From: a virus
IMG/VR virus record: IMGVR_UViG_3300044675_009182
Span: 1 to 21,955 of that record
DNA: 21,955 bases
Direction: 5' to 3' (one strand)
Shown: positions 1-6,884 of the stretch, in pieces
How the letters are laid out: the number at the start of each line of letters is the position of its first letter
Numbering within the stretch: the first letter of the stretch is position 1
Program-made: the position numbers and the translations under genes
Notes under the pieces: model-generated
Seen by the model: the letters and a program-made list of their open reading frames with translations, nothing else
What the model was told of the DNA's origin: nothing
Databases searched by the model: none

Positions 1-165
1 TCATGCGTTCACCGCGTTTGCGTTCTCGAGTGTCATCGGCTTGACGTCCCACTCTGACTTGCCTAGATTCAGGCTGGCAAAACACTCGGCCGCTTCGAAT
101 GTGTCGTAGAAGCGAACTACGTGCCATGACTTGCCGTTCCAAGTGCGGGCTGCGTACACCATCAT
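1..165 (-). CDS. Small hypothetical protein, 54 aa
   Basis: A short reading frame from a double ATG to a TGA that occupies the first three bases of the window, so it is complete. The product begins MMVYAARTWNGKSWHVVRFY and is mixed alpha/beta in character, with two Trp near the N-terminus, one Cys, no membrane segment and no signal peptide. Its start overlaps the stop of the upstream gene in a TAATG junction, which supports real, coupled translation. It is the third of three small genes downstream of the promoter-like region near 680-700. I do not recognise the family. In phages, such short genes after the lysis cassette often act early or modulate the host, but nothing in this sequence shows a function. 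Confidence 0.6.
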   Translation of the reverse strand: MMVYAARTWNGKSWHVVRFYDTFEAAECFASLNLGKSEWDVKPMTLENANAVNA

Positions 166-359
166 TATTCAGTCACCACCCAATCGCCGAACTCGCCCTC
201 GGTAGTCGGGCGCACGTTGTGCTTGGCAAAGTAGTGGGCGTTCGATTTGCGACTAACCTTGTCGCCGCACCAGGCACAGAATGAATCGCCATTCTCGTCA
301 ACGCGAGCCAACGGAACGCGAGTGATGCCTGGGCGCTTGTGTGTGAATGTCTTTGTCAT
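165..359 (-). CDS. Small C2H2-like zinc-binding protein, 64 aa
   Basis: The product starts MTKTFTHKRPG and carries CAWC (Cys28, Cys31) followed by His42 and His47. The spacing C-x2-C-x10-H-x4-H resembles a single treble-clef or C2H2 zinc knuckle. The N-terminus is basic and the C-terminus acidic (TTEGEFGDWVVTE). One such knuckle in so small a protein could bind nucleic acid or a protein partner; that is inference from the motif alone. The ATG overlaps the stop of the preceding gene (TAATG), and its own stop overlaps the next start in the same way, so the three small genes form a coupled operon. The gene shares the first four residues, MTKT, with its upstream neighbour. Confidence 0.65.
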   Translation of the reverse strand: MTKTFTHKRPGITRVPLARVDENGDSFCAWCGDKVSRKSNAHYFAKHNVRPTTEGEFGDWVVTE

Positions 360-628
360 TATGCACCTGCCTTTGCGAGGTAGTTAAGCTCGCACTGCAA
401 TTCGTACACTGCCATTTCGAAGTTCTCGATGTCGCGAATGTGGACGTCTGTAGCGACTGCCTCAAGGCGGTTGCCGATTTTGAAGTCTGTGCTGTCTGCG
501 TTCCAAATCATCTCACGACCGACTAGGTAAAGACGGAACAAACCGCCGTCTTTGTAAGCGCGAATGTGGCCGTCAGCTGTCTTTGCGTAGCACTTGCCGA
601 GATCTGATGCGTACTGTGTCTTTGTCAT
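359..628 (-). CDS. Small hypothetical protein, 89 aa
   Basis: First gene of the three-gene operon behind the promoter-like region. The ATG at 628 is preceded by a good ribosome site (GGAAGG, about 8 bases upstream). The product starts MTKTQYASDLGKCYAKTADG and is soluble. A beta-rich first half (GLFRLYLVGREMIW) is followed by an apparently helical C-terminus rich in Glu, Leu and Ala. There is no membrane segment and no catalytic motif that I recognise. It is separated from the lysis genes by a terminator hairpin, so it is probably expressed independently of the structural operon. Function unknown. Confidence 0.65.
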   Translation of the reverse strand: MTKTQYASDLGKCYAKTADGHIRAYKDGGLFRLYLVGREMIWNADSTDFKIGNRLEAVATDVHIRDIENFEMAVYELQCELNYLAKAGA

Positions 629-676
629 TTTGTGCCTTCCGTTCGTTGGTCCCTTTCGGGCTTATGAGATAAGTCT

Positions 677-701
677 ATTGTATCCGTGTATACGCTGTCA
701 A
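677..701 (-). promoter_or_regulatory. Promoter-like sequence upstream of the small-gene operon
   Basis: On the minus strand this AT-rich stretch contains TTGACA (701-696) and TACAAT (682-677), both close to sigma-70 consensus boxes. They are only 13 bases apart, too close for a standard promoter. An alternative pairing uses TTGTAT just upstream as the -35 box with an 18-base spacer to TACAAT. A palindromic GTATAC lies between the boxes. The position, after a terminator hairpin and about 50 bases before the first ATG of the operon, is what makes a promoter credible. Confidence 0.45.
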
Positions 702-756
702 TACAAGAGCAATATCGGCGTGGTGTCTTGTTCGTCACATCTCGGGCATAGCGAAA

Positions 757-791
757 GACCCCCACCGCTGGGGGTGCCAGTGGTGGGGGTC
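757..791 (-). terminator. Hairpin terminator after the lysis genes
   Basis: A perfect 10-bp inverted repeat (GACCCCCACC at 757-766 against GGTGGGGGTC at 782-791) with a 15-base loop. Read on the minus strand, the stem is followed by TTTCGC, a weak U-tract. It lies 15 bases past the stop at 806, the last gene of the long structural and lysis run, and before the promoter-like sequence, as expected of an intrinsic terminator. An internal alternative pairing of CCCCCA with TGGGGG is also possible. Confidence 0.75.
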
Positions 792-805
792 GTGGTAAAG
801 GCTGG

Positions 806-1030
806 TTACTCGGCTACGTTTTTATTCGCCTCGAACTCGTCGGAGCCCATGCCGAACTGCTTCTCCTTAGGGTCAATCGCCTTGATGATAGGTCCAAGGA
901 CGGCTGCCAGTCCCGCGGCCGCGTAATCGCGGAGTGGGCGGTTTGGGTCAGCTAAAAACAGGGCGGCAACTGCCGCTGCGGCTGCTCTGAGGTAGGTCTT
1001 GACGACTGGGGGGACGGTATACTTGTTCAT
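806..1030 (-). CDS. Small hydrophobic protein, possible holin or lysis accessory, 74 aa
   Basis: The ATG at 1030 has AAGGAG six bases upstream and overlaps the end of the endolysin gene. Residues about 14-26 (YLRAAAAAVAALFLA) and 36-52 (DYAAAGLAAVLGPIIKAI) are two short Ala-rich hydrophobic segments. The C-terminus is charged (DPKEKQFGMGSDEFEANKN). This layout fits a small two-segment membrane protein. Adjacency to the endolysin suggests a role in lysis, possibly as a holin or antiholin alongside the membrane protein at 1475-1702. The segments are weakly hydrophobic for a transmembrane helix, so a soluble helical-hairpin protein is an alternative. It is the last gene before the terminator. 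Confidence 0.6.
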   Translation of the reverse strand: MNKYTVPPVVKTYLRAAAAAVAALFLADPNRPLRDYAAAGLAAVLGPIIKAIDPKEKQFGMGSDEFEANKNVAE

Positions 1031-1503
1031 TGTGCTCCTTTTTTAGGTCTAGCGATTGCCATGATAGTGCCATAACTGCGCTTCTTGATGTAAAAGCCGT
1101 CGCCATTTGACTGGCTTCCAGCTTTGCTACTCGAAGTGTTGCCTTCCCAAACGTTCATGTACTTCAGCGTCGTGTTGTGCCAGCGAACAATGCCGACGTG
1201 ATCAGGCTGTGCGTCATCATCGAACTGGAAAAAGACCAAGTCTCCGCGCTGTGCTTGTCCGATTGGGACCAGTTGGTTGTTCTTGGTTAGATGCTTAAGC
1301 CACTCGTCGCAAGAAGCGAAGCCTTTTGGCTTGTTCTTTGGAGCGACAGTGTTAATTAAGCCCGCTTCGTGGTAGATCTTTGATGCCGCCATAGCACACC
1401 AAGGCTGGTTGTTAAGCCCAAACCACTTGCCGAAGCTGGTGTCGTTGTTTTTGCCTTCGGTGTAGCCGACGTAACTATCTGCGGATTCTGTTAGGCTTTT
1501 CAT
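1027..1503 (-). CDS. Endolysin, CHAP-type peptidoglycan hydrolase, 158 aa
   Basis: The protein fits a compact CHAP/NlpC-like cysteine hydrolase that would cut the peptide part of the host cell wall at the end of infection. Visible catalytic elements are Cys36 in NQPWCAMAAS, His102 in PDHVGIVRW, and Glu120 with Asn122 in VWEGNTS, in the order Cys-His-polar typical of CHAP. At 158 residues it is essentially one domain, with no separate wall-binding or LysM region and no signal peptide, so export would depend on a holin. The start ATG follows AAAGGGGAG. It overlaps the end of the holin-like gene upstream and the start of the small hydrophobic gene downstream. Amidase versus endopeptidase cannot be decided from sequence alone. 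Confidence 0.85.
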   Translation of the reverse strand: MKSLTESADSYVGYTEGKNNDTSFGKWFGLNNQPWCAMAASKIYHEAGLINTVAPKNKPKGFASCDEWLKHLTKNNQLVPIGQAQRGDLVFFQFDDDAQPDHVGIVRWHNTTLKYMNVWEGNTSSSKAGSQSNGDGFYIKKRSYGTIMAIARPKKGAQ

Positions 1504-1702
1504 TTTTCTCCCCTTTAGTTAGCATCTTGATAACGAGTTCCATTTGGCTCTCGAGTCTTGTGACAGAGTCTTTGAGGCTTGAACCACCGTTCGGCTTCAA
1601 CTCGTTAAGGAAATGCTTAACAAGCCAGCGCACAGCTATAACAAACGAGCCTAGTATCGATATGACTGCGAGTATCAGTGCAGCCCAGTCATTCACGGTC
1701 AT
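1475..1702 (-). CDS. Holin-like membrane protein with coiled coil, 75 aa
   Basis: One clear transmembrane segment occupies residues about 6-26 (WAALILAVISILGSFVIAVR). A predicted amphipathic coiled-coil stretch follows (LKDSVTRLESQMELVIKML), with a strongly basic tail ending RIRR. This N-terminal-anchor plus cytoplasmic-helix plan is seen in small lysis-region proteins of actinobacterial phages (DUF2746-like). It sits immediately before the endolysin and overlaps it, so holin or holin-associated function is the best inference. The start ATG lies inside the end of a short upstream gene in another frame (14-base overlap). Confidence 0.65.
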   Translation of the reverse strand: MTVNDWAALILAVISILGSFVIAVRWLVKHFLNELKPNGGSSLKDSVTRLESQMELVIKMLTKGEKNEKPNRIRR

Positions 1703-1835
1703 TCTTCTCCTTGAGTGCTTTTTCGAGATCTCCGATTCTCGCAGTCAGCATCGCTTTGTCCAGTGCTAGCAGACCGATCTGCTCTCTTAGTGCTGCGATG
1801 ACGACGTTGATGTCGAGTTCTGTTGTGTTATCCAT
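1689..1835 (-). CDS. Coiled-coil microprotein, 48 aa
   Basis: A short complete frame begins at the ATG embedded in the end of the tail-fibre gene (stop TAA at 1828-1830) and ends at a TGA overlapping the next gene. The product begins MDNTTELDINVVIAALREQI and ends KALKEKNDRE. Leu, Ile and Val recur in a heptad-like pattern (IAALREQIGLLALDKAML, then ARIGDLEKAL), so it is probably a short coiled coil. The product fills the only gap between the fibre and holin-like genes, and both flanks overlap, which argues that it is translated. Function unknown; many phages carry a similar small helical protein between tail fibre and lysis genes. Confidence 0.6.
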   Translation of the reverse strand: MDNTTELDINVVIAALREQIGLLALDKAMLTARIGDLEKALKEKNDRE

Positions 1836-3525
1836 TTGTGCCCCCCTCGAGCGACTCTACACGTGCGTGTAAATCTTGAATCAATGCCAGCATGCCAGGC
1901 ACGACGTAGCGGTCGTTCCAGGATTCAATGACGCCTTCAACTTGGTCTGCAGCAACCGAGTAAGCTGTTGCGACTTCTTCTGCAATAAAGCCTGGTAGCA
2001 AAGTGCCAGCTCTATCATCTGCAGCATCTAAGTAATCAGCCTTGTACCTGAATGCACGCACTGGTAAACCAAGCAACTTGCGTGGGTCAAGCTCTGCAAC
2101 TGTGCGAATGTCAACGATGCCCTCTTTGTAGCGCTGGCTTGAAGCTGTGCTGCGTCTTGTGAGTCCAGTGGTGGACGACATCCACGTGTTTGCAGCGTTT
2201 GTGGTGGTTGTAGTGTCCTGGTTGTAGAAGTTCGAAGGAGAATAAAGGTCTCCAGTTGCAACAACGCCAAGCGAGTTCACTTCTAGGAACTTGGTAGAGC
2301 TGTAGGCAATAAGCGCTGACCCTGATGAGACATAACAAAGCGGGTAGGTAGTTGCATTGGCATTGAAAGTGGCGCCATAATGCATCAAAACACCCGACAC
2401 AGAAGCAGGCCCAACCCAACCAACAACAGAGCCAGCTTCTCTAAATGAGATGGCGTTGTTGGCGGCAGAGACTGTGACGCGACGAGTGCCAGTTGATGTT
2501 TGAAGTGTGAAAGCTGTAAGAGTGCCAGCAGACAAGCGGTCAACAGTGATTGAGCCCGCTGCAATTTCGGCTGCTGTGATGGTGTCTGCCGCGATTTCAG
2601 CCGCGGTGATTGTAGCGCCTGCGATTTGATCTGCAGTGATTGTGGCAACTGCGATGTTGCTGGCGGTGATTGTGGTCGCTGCGATTTTGGCGCCAGTGAT
2701 GGTGGCCGCCGCGATGTTGACAGCTTCAATCGTGCCAGTAGCGATTTTTGCGCCAGTGATTGTGCCAGCCGCAATCGAAACAGCCTCAATCGTGCCAGCA
2801 ACCAACTTTGCACCAGTGATGCTGGCTGCTGCGATTCGGTCCGCATTAAGCGTGCCAGCTGAGATGTTGCCAGCGTTGATGTTGGAAACCGTAATAACAG
2901 AAGCATCAATCGTGCCAGCTGTAAGCTTGTTAGCAGAAAGCGAGGCAAGCGCTTCGTTGCCTAGAGTGAAAGCTGAGAATGCGCCACTTGTGTACCTGTA
3001 GAACTTGTTGTCATCGTCGGTGTCAAACCAAAGGTCACCTTCTGCGAATGGCCCAGTCGTTGGCATTGTGGTTTGGCGGTAGATGCGGTTTTTGCCGTCT
3101 GCTGTTGTTTGCGCTGCTGTCGCTGCTGCAGATGCTGCCGCCGCGGCCGATGTTGCAGACGCCGCTGCTGATGAAGCCGCTGCCGCCGCTGAGGCTGCCG
3201 CTGCCGCTGCTGTTTCTGCTGCTGCGATTCCAAGGTCTTGAACAGAAACCCAAGCAGTGCCTGTCCAGTAGTATTGCTTGTTGCCGTCGTCTGTGTCAAA
3301 CCAAACGTCGCCCTCAGTTAGCGGGAAAACAGTGCCGTCGGGTGCTGTCGCCTGTCGGTAGATGTGGTTCTTGCCGTTGACAGAGGCTTCAATCGAGTTG
3401 ATTTCGGTTTGGAGTTCGTCAGTCTCTTCGGTTGTGGCAGCCACGATTGGAATAATAGAAGTCTGAGTCATGCCTGTTGTAGTGACTGTGATTGGCGTGA
3501 TTGTGATTTGCGGACAAAGTGGCAT
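1828..3525 (-). CDS. Tail fibre/minor tail protein with decapeptide repeats and S74-type chaperone, 565 aa
   Basis: Predicted distal tail or host-contact protein. In order: an N-terminal beta region (1-50); a module starting GKN(H/R)IYRQ with GD(V/L)WFDTDD, present twice (about 51-98 and 144-190); between them a nearly pure Ala/Ser/Thr stretch (100-140), probably helical. Residues 201-340 hold about 14 tandem decapeptides of the type IAAGTITGAK, likely a trimeric shaft. A linker and small beta domain follow (341-455). The C-terminus matches the intramolecular chaperone family (peptidase S74): SSQRYKEGI gives a Ser462/Lys467 dyad, then GFIAEEV and a final coiled coil (MLALIQDLHARVESLE). Members of that family trimerise the fibre and then cut themselves off. 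The start ATG follows GGGGGAG. Exact receptor unknown. Confidence 0.85.
   Translation of the reverse strand: MPLCPQITITPITVTTTGMTQTSIIPIVAATTEETDELQTEINSIEASVNGKNHIYRQATAPDGTVFPLTEGDVWFDTDDGNKQYYWTGTAWVSVQDLGIAAAETAAAAAASAAAAASSAAASATSAAAAASAAATAAQTTADGKNRIYRQTTMPTTGPFAEGDLWFDTDDDNKFYRYTSGAFSAFTLGNEALASLSANKLTAGTIDASVITVSNINAGNISAGTLNADRIAAASITGAKLVAGTIEAVSIAAGTITGAKIATGTIEAVNIAAATITGAKIAATTITASNIAVATITADQIAGATITAAEIAADTITAAEIAAGSITVDRLSAGTLTAFTLQTSTGTRRVTVSAANNAISFREAGSVVGWVGPASVSGVLMHYGATFNANATTYPLCYVSSGSALIAYSSTKFLEVNSLGVVATGDLYSPSNFYNQDTTTTTNAANTWMSSTTGLTRRSTASSQRYKEGIVDIRTVAELDPRKLLGLPVRAFRYKADYLDAADDRAGTLLPGFIAEEVATAYSVAADQVEGVIESWNDRYVVPGMLALIQDLHARVESLEGGTNG
2506..2925 (-). repeat. 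30-bp periodic coding repeat, about 14 units
   Basis: Within the tail-fibre gene the DNA repeats with a 30-base period, each unit encoding a decapeptide close to IAAGTITGAK. Units are diverged, with consensus GGCACGATTGA-like cores recurring. The period is exactly ten codons, so the unit count could change without breaking the frame. This is a protein-shaft repeat and not a CRISPR array: there are no invariant repeats with unique spacers. Confidence 0.85.
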
Positions 3526-3533
3526 CGCTCCCC

Positions 3534-4625
3534 CTAGAGTGTAATCGTGTAAGGGTCAACTACTGAGGTGAAATAGCTGACGCGCCAGTTGTCGGCGGTG
3601 ATGGAATGAGCAAGCCCCTCAACCACGCAGTTGATTGTGATAAAGCGACCATCGTAAGTCTCGCGCTTGACTTGAACCAAGTCGTTCAGTTCAGTCTCTA
3701 ACATGTCGGTAGCGAGTGCGCCGATACCGATAGCCGTGAAGTCGATCTGCTCAGCCAAAACCACAGCATCTGAGTCTTTGCGGGCGGCGTAGAGCGCTAG
3801 GTTGGCAGCGCTGGTCTCGCTAAAGATCGGGGCGTCGAGCTTTTTGGACTTTAGACCGTAAGTCGAAACACTTGAAGTGTAGCGGGCTGTCTTTTGAGTC
3901 TTTTTTGGGCCCCTGAAAACGATAGCCTCGTTATAAACATAGTCTGTGCCAGGGTTGGTGATGATGCCGTCGTAGCCCACGCTGTTAGCGTCGCCTTGGT
4001 CTGAAAAAAGAAGCCTGGTTGGGCGAGTGAACTTGTCTGCGATATCAACGAGTGTGGCTACTCCTGTGCGGCTGACGTAAAAACGACCCCCGACGCAGTT
4101 TGCACACTGCTCGAGCATCTCGAGGCAGCTCATGTTTTGTTTTGTCTTTTGCATGACAGTGGTGCCTGTTAGACTGCGGGCAGTCGCAGACCAGTCAGCG
4201 AGGTCAAGAGCGCGAGCAGCACGAACATTTGCAGCTTCTTGGAAGGAGCTGGTTGCAAGGGCAGGCGCTATCGCTTTGGCGATCTGTGCCAAGCCATCAA
4301 CGAAGGTCAAAGAGACGGTCGGGTAGATGCCTTGGTTTACTGCGTTATCCTCTAGAAAACCAGTGTAAATGACGGTTGCGTTGCCTGTGATGCGAACCTG
4401 CATGCCAGCCACCAACACGTTGTACCACGGGCTTGAGGTGTTGCTTGGGTCGAAGGCTCCCGATTGGTTGTTGAGCACAACGTCCGCAGTGCCAGATTCT
4501 AAAAAGTCGTTTTGGTACTGGCGCCCGCGGCGAATGTTTACTTCGAGAAGCAGATCTGCGCTGACGTTAGTGAATGAGCCACCAATGCCGAATGCAACTG
4601 TGAGTGTTGGTGCATTTGCTGGCAT
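3534..4625 (-). CDS. Minor tail protein, probable distal tail/baseplate component, 363 aa
   Basis: Positioned directly after the tape measure (overlapping TAATG), where siphoviruses encode distal tail and baseplate hub proteins. The N-terminal part contains VNIRRGRQYQNDFLESG and ADVVLNNQSGAFDP, a pattern I associate with minor tail proteins that form an OB-like or tube-like fold at the tail tip. Later regions are mixed alpha/beta with a CANCVGG segment. There is no enzymatic motif and no membrane segment. It probably joins the tail tube to the fibre protein encoded next. Whether it is a distal tail protein or the hub itself cannot be separated without structure comparison. Confidence 0.75.
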   Translation of the reverse strand: MPANAPTLTVAFGIGGSFTNVSADLLLEVNIRRGRQYQNDFLESGTADVVLNNQSGAFDPSNTSSPWYNVLVAGMQVRITGNATVIYTGFLEDNAVNQGIYPTVSLTFVDGLAQIAKAIAPALATSSFQEAANVRAARALDLADWSATARSLTGTTVMQKTKQNMSCLEMLEQCANCVGGRFYVSRTGVATLVDIADKFTRPTRLLFSDQGDANSVGYDGIITNPGTDYVYNEAIVFRGPKKTQKTARYTSSVSTYGLKSKKLDAPIFSETSAANLALYAARKDSDAVVLAEQIDFTAIGIGALATDMLETELNDLVQVKRETYDGRFITINCVVEGLAHSITADNWRVSYFTSVVDPYTITL

Positions 4626-6175
4626 TAGAGCACCGCAAACTGACTACCAGCACGACGGCGCATTAAAGTGGCAAGGCCGTTCTTGATTCCATTGACGAGG
4701 TCCCCTTGTGAGACCACAGAGCCCGCGACGTTCACCGTGATGTTGCCCCCGTTCATGGTGGTGTTCTTTGCAATATTGCCGTGCCCAGCTGATGCAAGTA
4801 GCGAAATGGTTGGGCTAGAAATGCCGAGTCTCTTTTGCTTTAGCAAGTTCAAACGGACGGCCTCTCTAGTGATCGGGTCGTCCATGCCTTTCAGCGCCTT
4901 GTTCTTTTGGTTCAGCTTGTCTTGTGCGTTTGCTGACTTGTCAAGGGCCGCGTTGTACTTGATAGTCTCTTCTTTAACGCCCTTCATGTCGAACTTAAAC
5001 TTGCCCATAGCGTCTGCAGCCTTGTCAGAGTCCTTGTTAAACTTGTTGGCAGCGATGCCGATACCGACGAGAGCTACTCCAAAAGCGGCTGCTCCTGCGG
5101 CGGCTGAAATACCACCAGTCGCAAGTGCGGTAGCTGCGGCCGATGCAAGTGAAACAGTGCGCAGAGCTTTCATTACTTTAATAATCGCCTGCACGCCTTT
5201 GATAAGACCAGCCACGGCTGCTGCGGTTTTTGCGCCAAAGAAAGCGGCTGCGATGACTGCACCAAGAGTGACGAACACTTTGGTGTTGCGGGCTACAAAT
5301 GAAAAGATCTCAAACATCAACTTGCCAAATGCTATGCCATAACTAATTGCTAGCTGGAAGGCTGCGGCCAACTTCTGACCATTGAGTTCAACCCACTTCT
5401 GAAGTAGTGGGAGTATGTCTTTTTGTAAATAATCTACGAACTGAACCAAGGCAGGCAAAAGCGCCTTGCCGATTGTTGTCCTAATACTCTCGAAGGAGTT
5501 TTTCAGTGCGATAATCGCGCCCTCAGGAGTCTTGCGTAACTCCTCATTGAAACCCTTGTAAGTCGAGTTGAGCACTTTGACGATGGCTGCAGAGCGCTCA
5601 GCTTCTGTGCCGTTTGAAATCAACTTTTTGGTTTGCTCGTCTAAAACGAAGCCAGCCCTAGTTAAAGCGCCGAATTGACCGTTGAGAGCTTGCGCCAAGC
5701 CGTTTGTCATGGTCTTGAACTGGTCAGCAGACGCAGTCGCGCCCTTTTCAGCTGTTACATAATCGAGGATTGCAGGTGTCAACGCCTGGATAGACGAGGC
5801 CTGCAAATCGAAAGTCGCAAGTTGGGACTGCACAACAGAGACGTTGCCAGCAGAGACCACACCGACTTTTTCGAGTGCTTCGGCTTGTGCATTTAAAATC
5901 TTTACTTGTTCGGCTGTTGCGCCGTTTGTGGTAAGCAAGATCTGGTTGAGTCTGTTTTGCTCGGCCTCTGCGCGGATTGCCGCTTGAACTGAGTCCTTGC
6001 CCAACTTAACTGCGAAAGCACCAGCCGCAAGAGCTGCTAAGCCGAAAGACTTTGCTGCTTTATTTGCGAACTTGCCGAACTGCTTTTCCATTCTTGAAAT
6101 GTCTTTGACAGCGGCTTTTGTGCCTTTGTCTGAATACTGGGTGAGAATGCGAGCGATTACTGCCCCAACTGCCAT
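4625..6175 (-). CDS. Tape measure protein, 516 aa
   Basis: Sets tail length by spanning the tube lumen during assembly and probably helps DNA entry. Evidence is the position after the tail assembly chaperone, the Ala- and Lys-rich helical composition throughout, and hydrophobic segments at about 296-325 (VFVTLGAVIAAAFFGA) and 345-376 (Ala/Gly-rich, ending GVALVGIGIAA), as usual in this family. The N-terminal 40-240 region is helical with a prophage-tail-like pattern (SVVQSQLATFDLQASSIQAL). At 516 residues it is short; at about 0.15 nm per residue it predicts a tail near 75-80 nm (inference). The ATG is three bases after the previous stop, with only a weak ribosome site, so coupling is likely. 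No lytic domain is seen. Confidence 0.88.
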   Translation of the reverse strand: MAVGAVIARILTQYSDKGTKAAVKDISRMEKQFGKFANKAAKSFGLAALAAGAFAVKLGKDSVQAAIRAEAEQNRLNQILLTTNGATAEQVKILNAQAEALEKVGVVSAGNVSVVQSQLATFDLQASSIQALTPAILDYVTAEKGATASADQFKTMTNGLAQALNGQFGALTRAGFVLDEQTKKLISNGTEAERSAAIVKVLNSTYKGFNEELRKTPEGAIIALKNSFESIRTTIGKALLPALVQFVDYLQKDILPLLQKWVELNGQKLAAAFQLAISYGIAFGKLMFEIFSFVARNTKVFVTLGAVIAAAFFGAKTAAAVAGLIKGVQAIIKVMKALRTVSLASAAATALATGGISAAAGAAAFGVALVGIGIAANKFNKDSDKAADAMGKFKFDMKGVKEETIKYNAALDKSANAQDKLNQKNKALKGMDDPITREAVRLNLLKQKRLGISSPTISLLASAGHGNIAKNTTMNGGNITVNVAGSVVSQGDLVNGIKNGLATLMRRRAGSQFAVL

Positions 6176-6178
6176 GTT

Positions 6179-6736
6179 CTATTCTCGCTCTCTGTCTAAG
6201 TTCTTTTGTAAGATGGCTTTCGCGTCGTCTAGTGCTGCCAAGGTCTTCATCTGTGCAGATCTCTTGCGTTCATCAACGGCACGCCAAATCAAACGCGACG
6301 GGTTTTTGATCTCGTCGGTTAGATTACGAATAAACTGAATGCCACTACCTGTGCCGTCCGATTTGCGGCCTGCAACTTCGATGATTGCACCAGCTGCAGA
6401 CTCATTGATAAGCGCACCAGCGCTGGTTGTGTAGTCTTTTCGGACTTTGCCTTGTGCTTTCGTTTTGCGAATGCCTTGCTGAATCACGCCTTGGTTGTAA
6501 GGCGGCCAGCCAGCACCACCACGGGTGGATTTTTTAGGCCTAAGCGGCTCAGTCGTTTTCCAGCCTCTCATAGGCGGCTCGGATTTCACGAAACCACGCG
6601 CTGCCCGTTCTGCATCTGAGAGCACCGAATTGATGACTGCATTGAAGTTCTTGACTGCGGTTTTGTCGAATGCCTTTAACGAAGTAAGAGTCTCCTCAAT
6701 TCCTATGAGGATAATATCACTTTCAGCTTCAGCCAT
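6179..6736 (-). CDS. Tail-region protein of unknown role, 185 aa
   Basis: Lies between the frameshifted tail chaperone and the tape measure, a position usually empty. The ATG overlaps the end of the -1-frame chaperone ORF. The protein starts MAEAESDIILIGIEETLTSL, has an acidic, helical N-terminus, a basic Pro/Gly-rich middle (LRPKKSTRGGAGWPPYNQG) and a helical C-terminus (AVDERKRSAQMKTLAALDDA). The overall pattern of a helix, a basic loop, then a hydrophobic strand is reminiscent of HK97 gp10-type tail completion proteins. The match is by feel only and its genomic position differs from the usual one, so I leave the function open. Confidence 0.6.
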   Translation of the reverse strand: MAEAESDIILIGIEETLTSLKAFDKTAVKNFNAVINSVLSDAERAARGFVKSEPPMRGWKTTEPLRPKKSTRGGAGWPPYNQGVIQQGIRKTKAQGKVRKDYTTSAGALINESAAGAIIEVAGRKSDGTGSGIQFIRNLTDEIKNPSRLIWRAVDERKRSAQMKTLAALDDAKAILQKNLDRERE

Positions 6737-6884
6737 GTTTTTTCGCCCGCTCTTTCAAGTAAACTGTTATTGCTTCAAGTACCCCCTCGGGGGCATCAAG
6801 CAAATCGATCGGAGAGATGCCAGTCTCCACCGAGATAGCGGCGACTGTGTACGTTAAGCTATCTCGGTGGATTCGAAAGACGCG
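6729..6884 (-). CDS. Tail assembly chaperone, second (-1 frame) part
   Basis: An open frame without a good start codon overlaps the end of the 92-aa chaperone gene in the -1 frame and runs to a TGA inside the next gene. After the overlap it encodes LTYTVAAISVETGISPIDLL, then a helical segment (EGVLEAITVYLKERAKK). This is the composition and length I expect of the downstream part of a GT-type tail chaperone. The given interval is the whole stop-to-stop open stretch. The true product is probably a fusion with the upstream ORF through -1 ribosomal frameshifting somewhere within 6857-6884. A separate start (for example GTG within GCTATCTCGGTGG) is a weaker alternative. Confidence 0.7.
   Translation of the reverse strand, partial: RVFRIHRDSLTYTVAAISVETGISPIDLLDAPEGVLEAITVYLKERAKKHG
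6826..6871 (-). promoter_or_regulatory. Perfect 14-bp stem-loop at the chaperone frameshift
   Basis: On the minus strand TCCACCGAGATAGC (6871-6858) is followed, after an 18-base loop, by its exact reverse complement (6839-6826). The stop codon of the zero-frame ORF (6856-6854) lies at the start of the loop. The stem begins three bases after TCT TTC GAA, inside the window where the -1 frame opens. The position fits an RNA structure that stalls ribosomes and stimulates -1 frameshifting. I see no standard X XXY YYZ heptamer, so the slip site is unresolved. Confidence 0.75.

Noticed and set aside
2506-2925. Possible CRISPR array because of the regular 30-base period
   Set aside because: Units are diverged, contiguous and coding; no unique spacers and no cas genes.
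2385-2948. Minus-strand frame of Leu/Arg/Ser repeats inside the fibre gene
   Set aside because: A shifted reading of the 30-base repeats; the fibre frame explains the region with recognisable domains.
4668-5342. Plus-strand 224-codon frame opposite the tape measure
   Set aside because: Hydrophobic pseudo-product of an Ala-rich antisense gene; no supporting start or neighbours.
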